From Chloroflexi bacterium AL-N1 (lineage in GTDB: Bacteria; Chloroflexota; Chloroflexia; Chloroflexales; Roseiflexaceae), in the NCBI GenBank assembly GCA_013122435.1, contig WYDT01000003.1:1-64000 (forward strand): 64,000 nucleotides of DNA. Reading direction: 5' to 3'. Shown piece after piece: positions 51,955 through 60,236 of this stretch. Within the stretch, counting starts at the first letter, position 1, and the number at the start of each line of letters is the position of its first letter. The notes below the pieces were generated by a model that ran no database searches, had not been told where the DNA came from, and was given only the letters and a program-made list of their open reading frames with translations. A program made the translations under genes and the position numbers.

Positions 51955-52836
51955 ATGCGACGTGCACAGATCGAGATTGCCAAACCTTGTATCATCACTT
52001 TCTTTGAATCACAGAAGCAAAAAGTGTACACATTAGACCAACTAGACTCTCTCCTAGCAAAACAACGGGAGGAATGGAAACTTGGGAAAAGCATGACAGT
52101 CCATAAATTTACTGCTTTCTTAGTGAAAGAAACGAAACTTTCAGAGCAGCCTTTACCTTTTCCATATCGTAAAACAATTCGCTACTTTTGGGGAGCCCCT
52201 CCACTGTACGAATTGGCAATGTCTCTTCGCCCTACAGGTTATCTTTCACATTACTCGGCACTTCATTATCATCGGCTTGTACCTGAAAAACCTATTACAA
52301 CAGTGTATGTGAACGATGAACAGGAAGCTAAGGGAGGCAAACGAGGAACACTTACACAAGCACGTATTGATGCAGCATTCAAACGACCAGTTCGTACATC
52401 ACGTAATTGTGTTCAATATGGAGGTATCACACTTTGTCTGCTCAATGGTATGAATACGGATATGTTAGGTGTTGTCAAAGAATATCTACCGGATTTGTCT
52501 ATGCCACTTCTTGTTACCAGCATCGAAAGAAGTTTAATTGATAGTGTTGTGCGACCTGTATATGCAGGTGGGGTTGCTACAGTACTCAATGCTTATAAAC
52601 ATGCTGTTGGGAATGTGTCTATCCAAAATATGGTTAAAATGCTTAAACAACTGAAATATGTATATCCCTATCATCAAGCAATTGGATTTTATTTAGATTA
52701 TTGTGGAGGTTATGATGATACGGTAATCGGTCTTTTCCGGAAATTTCCAATGAAGTATGATTTTTACCTTGATTATCAAATGGAGAAGACGAATTATACA
52801 AAAACCTGGCGTCTTTACTATCCATCGTATTTGTGA
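51955..52836 (+). CDS. AbiEi-like antitoxin / transcriptional regulator
   Basis: 293 residues. An N-terminal winged-helix part (VYTLDQLDSLLAKQREEWKL) is followed by a domain with RPTGYLSHYSALHYHRLVPE and LLVTSIERSLIDSVVRPVYA, the latter typical of AbiEi proteins (TS.ERTLID...RP...GG). AbiEi is the antitoxin of the AbiE type IV system, but the expected AbiEii nucleotidyltransferase gene does not follow. It is divergent from the XRE-ImmA/IrrE operon and shares its control region. Confidence 0.72.
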   Translation: MRRAQIEIAKPCIITFFESQKQKVYTLDQLDSLLAKQREEWKLGKSMTVHKFTAFLVKETKLSEQPLPFPYRKTIRYFWGAPPLYELAMSLRPTGYLSHYSALHYHRLVPEKPITTVYVNDEQEAKGGKRGTLTQARIDAAFKRPVRTSRNCVQYGGITLCLLNGMNTDMLGVVKEYLPDLSMPLLVTSIERSLIDSVVRPVYAGGVATVLNAYKHAVGNVSIQNMVKMLKQLKYVYPYHQAIGFYLDYCGGYDDTVIGLFRKFPMKYDFYLDYQMEKTNYTKTWRLYYPSYL

Positions 52837-53191
52837 AGGAAAAACTCAGATATGTACCTTAAACAAAACATTGCAAGGTGTACAGTGTTTTGTGGCTGTT
52901 CCAGTACTCACCTCGAGGTCACTAAAACCTATATGCTCATGAACTAGGGGCACCACTCACTATCTCTATACCGCGTTCTCTTCATTATTTAGAAACTAAA
53001 ATGTCCTAGAGTGATATTTACGCTTTCCGGGAATGTAACCCCAGCCTCGTTTCAAAATGGTTTCCTTTTTCGCACAATGATCTAGTGCATATGCAGCCTA
53101 GAATCTGTACATTCACATACTCCACTACGGACAAACCGCAGTGAAGTGCGGCAACGTGGTATACTACCAGGAGCACAAGGAGTATTGTTCT
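52837..53191. other. Intergenic stretch after the AbiEi-like gene
   Basis: About 355 bp without a supported gene. A 30-codon frame from ATG 52,851 is not recognised. No trace of an AbiEii nucleotidyltransferase was found. A TATACT near 53,159 may belong to the Uma2 promoter. Confidence 0.5.
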
Positions 53192-53809
53192 ATGGTTCTT
53201 GATCTCCCAACCCATGGTTTCCGCATTGTGGCACCTGACGATGAGACGGTGCTGACCCTTGATGCTCTGCAAGGGCTCTGGACTGAGGCGCAATATCTGA
53301 AGATGACAGACTCCAACCGTCGCTTGGTCGAATTCACTGATGGGATGTTAGCGGTATTACCCATGCCAACAGATCGGCATCAAATGATCTGCCAGTTTTT
53401 GTTTCTGGCCTTCTTGACGTTTGTGCAACCATTCAACGGGGTGGTGCAGTTTGCGCCTTTGCGCGTCCAGTTACGCCCTGGTATCTTTCGTGAGCCTGAT
53501 CTAGTGCTGTTGTGTGATGCCCACAACTCACGCCGACAAAATCAATTCTGGCTGGGAGCTGATCTGGTCGTTGAGGTGGTCAGCCCAGATGACCCGAACC
53601 GTGATACCGTGCAGAAACGTGCTGAGTATGCCGAGGCAGGTATTCCTGAATATTGGATTGTCGACCCGCGCACAGAACAGATTATTGTCTTGTGTCTCGT
53701 GGAGGATACCTATCAGGAGCATGGGGTATTTTCCACCGATACGACAGCGACCTCGGTGCTGCTAGAGGGATTTGCCATTACGGTAGCGGATGTGTTTGCA
53801 CCGCGCTAA
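53192..53809 (+). CDS. Uma2-family endonuclease-fold protein
   Basis: 205 residues of the Uma2 family (PD-(D/E)XK fold). Nuclease core: IFREPDLVLLCDAHNSRR (Asp), then LVVEVVSPDDPNRD (E.V), and YAEAGIPEYWIVDPRTEQI. These proteins are common and multi-copy in Chloroflexota and cyanobacteria; their role is not settled. The ATG at 53192 follows AAGGAG with a good gap, and the 17 upstream codons are left out. Confidence 0.9.
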   Translation: MVLDLPTHGFRIVAPDDETVLTLDALQGLWTEAQYLKMTDSNRRLVEFTDGMLAVLPMPTDRHQMICQFLFLAFLTFVQPFNGVVQFAPLRVQLRPGIFREPDLVLLCDAHNSRRQNQFWLGADLVVEVVSPDDPNRDTVQKRAEYAEAGIPEYWIVDPRTEQIIVLCLVEDTYQEHGVFSTDTTATSVLLEGFAITVADVFAPR

Positions 53810-53993
53810 CACGATGTATCGTGGGAAGGGAGGAACACACCCCACACGGGTACCATCCCAGGTCGCAGCGGTAGTTCTCTCTGTTTGGTTCTCGCAACCA
53901 ACGCATACCACCACTGGTAGCAATAGTGAATAGATCCCATGCACGATGCTATGAGACCTGTTATCATGCGAAGCGACTCAGGAGGTACGTGTT

Positions 53994-54263
53994 ATGACTC
54001 AATCTATTCGCGCAGTCTATGAACAAGGGCATCTACGGTTACTAGAGCCACTACACCTGTCTGAAGGTCAGGAAATTCAGGTGCTTATCCTGGCGGGATA
54101 TGACCGGGTGCGCGAGGCCCTCAGTGATATGTTGGTGGTCCCCGCAGCTCCACCGGAGCCTCTCATCGATGAAGCAGCGCTTGTGCAGGAGTTGGACGCC
54201 CATTTTTCCCGTGCCATGCCGTTATCTGCCACCATTATCGCTGAACGGGACGAAGGCCCGTGA
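53994..54263 (+). CDS. DUF104-type antitoxin
   Basis: 89 residues opening with IRAVYEQGHLRLLEPLHLSE, GQEIQVLIL, the DUF104/AF2212-like fold of small DNA-binding antitoxins. A helical tail (PLIDEAALVQELDAHF) would wrap the toxin. Its stop overlaps the GTG of the PIN toxin, the common antitoxin-first order. Confidence 0.85.
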   Translation: MTQSIRAVYEQGHLRLLEPLHLSEGQEIQVLILAGYDRVREALSDMLVVPAAPPEPLIDEAALVQELDAHFSRAMPLSATIIAERDEGP

Positions 54264-54724
54264 CGTTCTTCTTCTTCGATAGTAGTGCGTTGGTGAAGCG
54301 CTATGTCCCTGAGCAGGGCACTACCTGGGTCCGCTCACTGACCGATCCGGCAGCAGGGCATACCAGTATCATCGCGCAGATAACATTAGTTGAGGTGGTG
54401 TCTGGCACGATGCGGCGGGCTCGTGAAGGAACGTTGTCGCCACGACTGGCCCAGGCGATTCGGTTACTCCTCACCCATCACGCGCACCAAGAATATCTGG
54501 TCATCGGACTTACACCCTCGGTGGTGCAACGGGCCATCGAGTTGTTGGAACAGCATCCCCTCCGTGCCTACGATGCGATCCAACTGGCAACGGCCCTGGA
54601 AGTGCAGGATCGACTCCACACTATCGGGTCATCGTCACTCGTGTTTGTCAGTGCCGATCAGCGCCTGGTCGCTGTTGCAGCGTCAGTAGGTTTGCGCTTT
54701 GCGGACCCCAATGCTCATACATGA
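54260..54724 (+). CDS. vapC: VapC-type PIN-domain toxin
   Basis: 154 residues. PIN domain acids: FFFDSSALVKRYVPEQG (first Asp), TLVEVVSG (Glu), RAYDAIQLATAL (Asp) and VSADQRLVAVA. VapC toxins are ribonucleases that cut tRNA or rRNA. It starts at GTG 54260, overlapping the antitoxin stop (GTGA). Confidence 0.92.
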   Translation: MTFFFFDSSALVKRYVPEQGTTWVRSLTDPAAGHTSIIAQITLVEVVSGTMRRAREGTLSPRLAQAIRLLLTHHAHQEYLVIGLTPSVVQRAIELLEQHPLRAYDAIQLATALEVQDRLHTIGSSSLVFVSADQRLVAVAASVGLRFADPNAHT

Positions 54725-55076
54725 TTTCCCTTTGATACACAAGCGAGTGATGATCAAGACTCGTAGATGATGCACACAATGTGAAGGATTTTTTCACACT
54801 AAGAAGTGGTGAAAAAAACTCGTGGTCAGCTCCTCATTATGCAATAATTCACCAGATAGTGTGCTTTTGTGCAGCCAATGCACGGATGATGCTGGCGCTG
54901 CACAGAAAAAGTGTAACCCTTGCCTGAGCGCATCGGCAAGAGAAAAATATGGTTTGGCTGCACGCAATTATGTGCGACGACTCACGCTTGCTTTTGGTTC
55001 TGTGCAGGTTGTGCACGTAATTCCTGGCACGAATCGACCAGGAATCGAACGAGATAGCGTGTATCGCTCACCACCA
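54725..55076. other. Gap between vapC and the primase-like gene, with an AT-flanked hairpin
   Basis: About 350 bp between convergent genes. At 54,789-54,820, TTTTTTCAC and GTGAAAAAA can pair around AACTAAGAAGTG-like bases, a likely two-way terminator. The rest shows no supported gene. Confidence 0.55.
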
Positions 55077-57440
55077 TCAAGAAAACGCCGTGTGCTGGTG
55101 CAATGATACACGTGAACGATTCATGGGCGCGAGCTGGGAACGCCAGCTCGCGCCCGCACCACCGTCGCCCTGGCCACACGCCGTATCGTGTGTGTACCGC
55201 TCGCGATACCACCACTGTGCGGCTTGCTGGACTAATGCCGGTGACAGGTCAATGGGCACACGATGTTGCCACCACGCCAGATCATCCAAATGGGCCACCT
55301 GTGCGCGTTGGACGTTCGGATGACATCCTCGTAACCACTGCACTGCTTCTGCGAGCGTTGCTGGTACCGTGCTATTATCGTGATCGATATGCACCTCATT
55401 CGGCATTGCTACAGATGCTACACACATGATCTGTTCAACTGTCTGTCCTCGTGGCTGTCGTGGCTGTCGGTCTCGTTCGATGGCCTCCACGCACGCTGTG
55501 TGCCTGGCACGTTGTCGGTGTATGCTGGCACGGTCATGCATGGGTTCACGCCGGGCCAGTTCCACCGTAACATGGGAGGTCATGGCGCACGCCCACGGAT
55601 ACAATGGGGCATTGATTCCACTGGTATGCTCGATGAGGATGCGGCTGATCTTTTTGTCGAGGCGGACCAGGTAGGCATAGGGCTTGGTCTTAAGTGCCGC
55701 AATCTGACGTTGCCAGCCCCGCTCTTTGCGTATGGCAGCAATCCAGTAGGTCAGGGCAGCATCGTGCCAGGTGGCCAGTTCGTCGGGGTAATTGGCGGTC
55801 AAGTAGCTGCGAATCTGTTTGGTGGTCAACCGTGCCACCTGACCATAGGCCGCAAACGCTTCACGTACCGCATCTGCGAGGGTGATGGGTGTTGCTTCTT
55901 CTGGGACAGACGGTATATTACCAGGTTGCTGCTCCGTATTGGGTAATGGCGGTGCTTCGTGGGTGGTGCCTGTGGTAGGGTGTGTTCCTCCATGTATGGT
56001 TTCGTGGGGATGTCTGGCATCAGGGTGCAGTACGCACGGATATGCTGAGGGGACCCCACTACCAGCGTCTGGAGGGATGTTGGTGGCTTTTTTGAGGGGA
56101 CCAGTATCGGTGACATGCTGACGTATGGTCGTTGGGCGGGGCTGCTCGACGGTGGTCTGATGATTTTTGCGGGTACTTCGTAATACCTGATATTGTGTAC
56201 GACCGGCCTCGGTAATCACCAGATAACTGTAGGCACGTGATGCCGGGGTGATGCGCTCAATATAGCCTGCGTGCCGCCAGACACGCTCATAGCGTTCGAT
56301 GGTGGCCTTACTGACCTTTAGTGCACGGGCACGTTCACCAACCGTTTGCATCAAGATATGGGTGCCTGCATCAGCAGCTTCGAACGTCTGACAAAACGCG
56401 ACATCGCTCGTGATACGGTGCGGACGACCACGGCGGCGCGGGGCCACCTGGGGCAGTGGTTGGGCGGACTGAGTGGCAGCCGTTCGTGTGGGTGAGATGG
56501 TCACGTGGGGATGCGCGGCACGCACTTTGGCCAGACAGCGTGTAATATCAGTATCAAGCCACGCGCTCCCTTTGTCTGAACTGGCCCCAAAATCACATAA
56601 TGCCCGCGCCAAGGCCATAATTTCGGCATCGGGATACCCATGCAATACGAGGCTTTTAATCACGATGTAGCGATCTTCACTCGTCGATCCACCGGAGAGA
56701 TCGCCACGCAGCACCCGCCAGCCTGGAACGACTGGGTTCCGCCACCGGCGTGGTAACCCCTGAGCATTTAATAACCCGTCGAGATTACCATACCACTGCT
56801 CAACCGCTGCCATGTCGATAGTGGTGGTGGTTTGGTCAAGTGGGGGTAGTTTCTGTTTGAGGGTGGCCGTTGTCCACATGGTGGCGCTAGTGTGTGCCAG
56901 ATGGACGGCAAACCGACTATGACGTTTGCGATTGTATCCGGCTGGGACCCGCACGAGGCCAATGGCATTGGCGCTACAGCTATCGGCCTGCCACGCACAG
57001 CGGAGGCGTTGTTGGAACTGGCTCCGTTCTTTAGCATTAAGGGCTTGGTCAAGTTGAAGCCAGGCTTGATAACTCTGGGCGCTTGATTGAACTAGCATTG
57101 TACAGGGTGTCTCAGGTGTCACATCATCAACCCAGAGCCACCGTGAGGGCAATGCCGTGTGATAGCTGCGTTTTGGCGCAGTGAAGAGACATTGACTGAC
57201 GTAGATATTCATGCCAGGGGTGCCATCATACTGTGACCGGCAGTCGTGTAGGGCCGCAATCCGTTGGTTCAGTGCTCGACGTTGACGTGGTAGTTCATAA
57301 TACTCCTCGCGGTAGGTGTTTGGCATACCCTCACGCGGGTCGCCATCAATCCACGCAAGCAACATATAGCCGTGTTGGTCACCATAGAGCTGGTCCAGAA
57401 AGTATGCAACTGTATTGTGGGTGTGCGGAGGTGTGGTCAT
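55077..57440 (-). CDS. Primase-like replication protein of the element
   Basis: 787 residues. The first 300 residues look like a RepB/primase-polymerase domain of mobile elements: LWVDDVTPETPCTMLVQSSA, SYQAWLQLDQALNAKERSQF, RVPAGYNRKRHSRFAVHL, and later the GGSTSEDRYIVIKSLVLHGY type of PriCT segment. Helix-turn-helix parts follow (TVGERARALKVSKATIERYE). The C-terminal third has a further helical domain (ADAVREAFAAYGQVARLTTK) and a low-complexity tail. The start is the ATG at 57440 after GGAGG. It probably begins replication of the excised element. The name rests on pattern, not on catalytic residues alone. Confidence 0.6.
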   Translation of the reverse strand: MTTPPHTHNTVAYFLDQLYGDQHGYMLLAWIDGDPREGMPNTYREEYYELPRQRRALNQRIAALHDCRSQYDGTPGMNIYVSQCLFTAPKRSYHTALPSRWLWVDDVTPETPCTMLVQSSAQSYQAWLQLDQALNAKERSQFQQRLRCAWQADSCSANAIGLVRVPAGYNRKRHSRFAVHLAHTSATMWTTATLKQKLPPLDQTTTTIDMAAVEQWYGNLDGLLNAQGLPRRWRNPVVPGWRVLRGDLSGGSTSEDRYIVIKSLVLHGYPDAEIMALARALCDFGASSDKGSAWLDTDITRCLAKVRAAHPHVTISPTRTAATQSAQPLPQVAPRRRGRPHRITSDVAFCQTFEAADAGTHILMQTVGERARALKVSKATIERYERVWRHAGYIERITPASRAYSYLVITEAGRTQYQVLRSTRKNHQTTVEQPRPTTIRQHVTDTGPLKKATNIPPDAGSGVPSAYPCVLHPDARHPHETIHGGTHPTTGTTHEAPPLPNTEQQPGNIPSVPEEATPITLADAVREAFAAYGQVARLTTKQIRSYLTANYPDELATWHDAALTYWIAAIRKERGWQRQIAALKTKPYAYLVRLDKKISRILIEHTSGINAPLYPWACAMTSHVTVELARREPMHDRASIHRQRARHTACVEAIERDRQPRQPRGQTVEQIMCVASVAMPNEVHIDHDNSTVPATLAEAVQWLRGCHPNVQRAQVAHLDDLAWWQHRVPIDLSPALVQQAAQWWYRERYTHDTACGQGDGGAGASWRSQLAPMNRSRVSLHQHTAFS
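55125..55155. repeat. 13-bp hairpin inside the 3' end of the primase-like gene
   Basis: GGGCGCGAGCTGG and CCAGCTCGCGCCC form a perfect stem around GAACG, about 16 codons before the stop. It is very GC-rich. Strong inverted repeats are also found at the ends of both XRE genes of the element. Confidence 0.8.
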
Positions 57441-57760
57441 CAGTCCACCTCCGGTGCAGCTACAGAGCGGGGACCTTCGGCCACTACCAGGACGCTCAAT
57501 CGCTGTGCCAATCCTGCACGATCTCGCCCTTGTGCCAGGACGCACCTGTTGAAATAGACGACGGTTATGTGTGACCAATCCAATGACCGTACCGGCCCAT
57601 ACTCACGACGGTCACAGGCGGGGGTTGAGTGATAGCCCTGGTCAAGCAACCAGCACACCAGTTTGTCAATGATACTGCTGACCAACTCAAAACAATGGAC
57701 ACTTCGCTGGAGCAGTTGCACATGTGAGGTGTGTGGTGCTGTTGTTGTGAAGACAGTCAT
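57440..57760 (-). CDS. Small element protein ahead of the primase-like gene
   Basis: 106 residues: VQLLQRSVHCFELVSSIIDK, LVCWLLDQGYHSTPACDRRE, WSHITVVYFNRCVLAQGRD. I do not recognise it. The ATG at 57760 lies seven bases after GGGGAGG. Its stop overlaps the primase start (TGATG), so the two are coupled and likely function together. It is the last gene before the far att repeat. Confidence 0.65.
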   Translation of the reverse strand: MTVFTTTAPHTSHVQLLQRSVHCFELVSSIIDKLVCWLLDQGYHSTPACDRREYGPVRSLDWSHITVVYFNRCVLAQGRDRAGLAQRLSVLVVAEGPRSVAAPEVD

Positions 57761-57805
57761 TGGCACACCTCCCCAGTGACATGAGGAATGTGGGTGTGGA
57801 CTGTA

Positions 57806-57820
57806 TGAGGGACGGTATCA
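57806..57820 (+). repeat. Possible integrase arm-type site, right end
   Basis: Exact copy of the 15-mer at 24,781-24,795 (TGAGGGACGGTATCA), same orientation, 103 bp inside the right repeat. GACTGTATG (57,799-57,807) overlaps its left edge. Confidence 0.4.
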
Positions 57821-57922
57821 AGGTCCGTGAAAGACGTTAGGTGACCTGAACAAATGAGCGACTTATTGATTGCAATGCGGTATCGCAACGATGGTCTGTT
57901 GCTGACCAGGTCAGAAATAGAA

Positions 57923-57970
57923 TTCCTAAACCTTGTGTCGGCGGTTCGAATCCGTCCGGGGGTACCACAA
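57923..57970 (+). repeat. attR: 48-bp direct repeat, old tRNA-Arg 3' end
   Basis: Identical to 24,691-24,738. It contains the anticodon loop end, T-arm, acceptor 3' strand and CCA of tRNA-Arg, but no 5' half, so it is not a functional tRNA. It marks the right border of the element. Confidence 0.92.
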
Positions 57971-58211
57971 TGGAGTTGTAGAGTTCTGGTAGATCAGCTG
58001 TGAGATGCCATACATGATTAGAACATAGTAGCAATTTGTTATCGTAATGGATGAACTGATTATGTACAACAAAAGAATGTAGGTAGATAACCGCATTGTA
58101 ATCATGTAATTGATGCGTTGATATCTTGCTATATGTTTCGCTTTATCGATGGGAAGACCTAAAAGAATTTAATGTGATTTAGGATTAGATTGTGAAGAGA
58201 AAGAGTGCGTA

Positions 58212-58568
58212 TTAGGCCGGGCAAAGATGTAAATTTGGTTCCTCTTCCTCTTTCTCTACAGTCTCGACTTTGAGTCTGATACCCTCAAACTGTTGTATGT
58301 GTTCAATGACCGAGAATAGATTGCGTATGCTTGGGTTGCCTTGTGGCCCGAACATACGCATCAGACTTTTTGTAGACGTTCCTGTCGCTTTACCCAAAGT
58401 CTCAAAACCTATAGTGGCGTTAATGTAATCACGCATAATAGATTTACCTGTGTCTACATCACCCTCGAGAAAAGTATCTAACGCTTCTTCTAAAAGGGCA
58501 CTACGAAACTCTGGATCAGAGTTAACGCGCAACTGTACTGTCTCTTTGAATGATCGTGTTAATGGCAT
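58212..58568 (-). CDS. HTH antitoxin (addiction-module antidote type)
   Basis: 118 residues: FKETVQLRVNSDPEFRSALL, then DYINATIGFETLGKATGTST, KSLMRMFGPQGNPSIRNLF. This follows the probable addiction module antidote family (HigA-like helix-turn-helix), which neutralises a RelE/HigB-type toxin. The toxin gene ends 19 bp upstream. It is the first chromosomal gene beyond the element. Confidence 0.85.
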   Translation of the reverse strand: MPLTRSFKETVQLRVNSDPEFRSALLEEALDTFLEGDVDTGKSIMRDYINATIGFETLGKATGTSTKSLMRMFGPQGNPSIRNLFSVIEHIQQFEGIRLKVETVEKEEEEPNLHLCPA

Positions 58569-58587
58569 GGGTTATTCCTTACGTCGC

Positions 58588-58896
58588 TTATAGTCTAACC
58601 ATCTTTCTTTGATGGGCAGCTTCTATATCATGCTGTTGGCGTTTCTTCGGTCCTCCGGCTAACAGGATAACAAGTTTTTTCCCATCCTTACCAAAGTATA
58701 TTCTATACCCTGGTCCGTAATCAATACGGAATTCCAATACCCCATGGCCTACTCCTTTGACATTAGAGAAATTACCTTGGCTCATGCGAGTAATAGCAGT
58801 TGTTACCTTAGCTGCTGCTCGTCCATCTAAATGGTCAAACCATCTCCCAAAAGGGCTGTTGTCTGAGTCGTCGAGATATTCTTCAATTTCTATCAT
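58588..58896 (-). CDS. RelE/HigB-type toxin (addiction module killer protein)
   Basis: 102 residues: EEYLDDSDNSPFGRWFDHLD, RAAAKVTTAITRMSQGNFSN, GVLEFRIDYGPGYRIYFG and LVILLAGGPKKRQQHDI, which matches the addiction-module killer family. It is expected to cut mRNA on ribosomes. The ATG at 58896 is used; it sits in TATAATG, so if this is the promoter -10 a later start would apply. It pairs with the downstream HTH antitoxin. Confidence 0.88.
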   Translation of the reverse strand: MIEIEEYLDDSDNSPFGRWFDHLDGRAAAKVTTAITRMSQGNFSNVKGVGHGVLEFRIDYGPGYRIYFGKDGKKLVILLAGGPKKRQQHDIEAAHQRKMVRL

Positions 58897-59209
58897 TATA
58901 GTAACATATATGGTACTAATTTCAAGACCCAATTTACTCTGAAACCGTTAAAATTTGAATATATACCATACATTATAGCGTTATTGGTTGTGCACATGCC
59001 TGATTCGATAGATGTTGAGTCGATGGTAGCTAAAACAGGCATGGTTTTGTCTCTCATATGTCGATAAAATCCATAACCTTACCCAGCCTTTCGAAACGAA
59101 ATACAAGCAACCTAAACTTTCTATTTCTGCTTATATAAACGTTAATAATTAGCCATATTGTCGGAGAGGCTAGGTGTTTCGCTACGGTATGTCAGAAACG
59201 TTCGCTCAG
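58897..59209. other. Intergenic stretch with a dispersed repeat
   Basis: 313 bp without a gene. At 58,997-59,013, TGCCTGATTCGATAGAT repeats the start of the hairpin units in the element (48,859-48,875, one base different). CATGCCTG and CAGGCATG can form an 8-bp stem here. Confidence 0.5.
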
Positions 59210-59953
59210 TTAGCTACCCGTGTATTGAAGGATTTCATATGTATATGTATATTTGAAAGAACCAGTAATATTTATCTTCCCCAGACTCTCGAGCAGATCG
59301 TTCTGGATCTGTTCATAATCGCCACTATGCTGTACCGTATGCTCAATGTTGGATTGTGTTGTCAGGTACCCGACCAATGTCTCTTTGGTGAATTGAATGG
59401 GGATCAAGCCACTATCACTCTTTATCAACTTGATGTGTGTATCATCCCGTGGTGCTACATTAGAAGTTTTGTTTCGTGGTGGAGATGGGTATGTTGCAAG
59501 ATAATCATTCTTCAACCATGCATTGAACGCAGCGCTTGAGGCATGTCCTGCAAAGGCAAAGTTGTAGATCAACCAGACAGCGCCTGGATTTGAAGCATTT
59601 TTGTAGGCATTGATAGCCGTTTCACCATCGAACCAATGAAAGGCCATACAGGTTGAGATGAGGTCAAATTTGCCAAGGTTCCCAATGTTAGAGTAATCCA
59701 TCTGATGAGTCATCAGTCCCTTGCGACGCGCAACCGTAAGCATCTCGGTTGATGAATCCACGCAGACCAATTCATCAGCGAGATCTATAAGCGGCAGGCT
59801 TGAGTCGCCTGTGCCGCATGCCACATCAATGGCCCGTCGGTAACGCCGCTGGCCGCATCCCGCTTGTAGCCATCGCTGTACGACGTGGTGCACCTTTGGT
59901 CGAAATTGGTCATAGCGCTTTCCCACATCGGAAGTGGTGAATAATAGACTCAT
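59210..59953 (-). CDS. Class I SAM-dependent methyltransferase
   Basis: 247 residues. Motif I AIDVACGTGDSSLPLIDLAD, the acidic loop LVCVDSSTEMLTVARRK, then FDLISTCMAFHWFDG, as in Methyltransf_11 proteins (UbiE/Tam1-like, with HWF). The substrate is unknown. Single gene with no operon partner. Confidence 0.88.
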   Translation of the reverse strand: MSLLFTTSDVGKRYDQFRPKVHHVVQRWLQAGCGQRRYRRAIDVACGTGDSSLPLIDLADELVCVDSSTEMLTVARRKGLMTHQMDYSNIGNLGKFDLISTCMAFHWFDGETAINAYKNASNPGAVWLIYNFAFAGHASSAAFNAWLKNDYLATYPSPPRNKTSNVAPRDDTHIKLIKSDSGLIPIQFTKETLVGYLTTQSNIEHTVQHSGDYEQIQNDLLESLGKINITGSFKYTYTYEILQYTGS

Positions 59954-60236
59954 AAGGCTCCTTTTAGCAGCTAGCTTTGTTTTGACAGATCTTGGTCTAT
60001 TGATATGCAGACAGGTTCTTGTCTACCATTAGTATAGAGTGTGTTGGTGCAGAAGTATAGCACTTACAGGAAAATTCCACTTGGAACCGAGTATGATAGC
60101 AATCACTGTGAAAGATGTGGTTGCACCACGTTAACTCAAAGTTATCAAGGAGAGAAAGAAAACTTTTGCCTTTTGTGTTTTCATAACATAGGGATCAGAT
60201 GTCGTATGAGGGAAGCCTGTCTGGAATGCCAGCAGA

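Larger units (their letters stand above)
24691..57970. mobile_element. 33-kb integrative element in tRNA-Arg, carrying a phosphorothioation defence island
   Basis: Bounded by a perfect 48-bp direct repeat; a tyrosine integrase and an excisionase-like gene lie next to the intact tRNA. Other element functions are a primase-like protein at the far end and a (broken) FtsK/HerA-like ATPase. The cargo is dndB-C-D-E-A with a restriction arm and several toxin-antitoxin-like genes. No relaxase, type IV secretion genes or phage structural genes were seen, so it is either a mobilisable or replicative integrative element or a satellite of another element. The nested composition (AT-rich DUF262 and TA genes in a richer backbone) suggests several rounds of gain. 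Confidence 0.85.

Noticed and set aside
57837..58034. Reverse-strand frame containing VPPDGFEPPTQG
   Set aside because: This is the well-known false translation of a tRNA 3' end; here it is the att repeat, not a gene.
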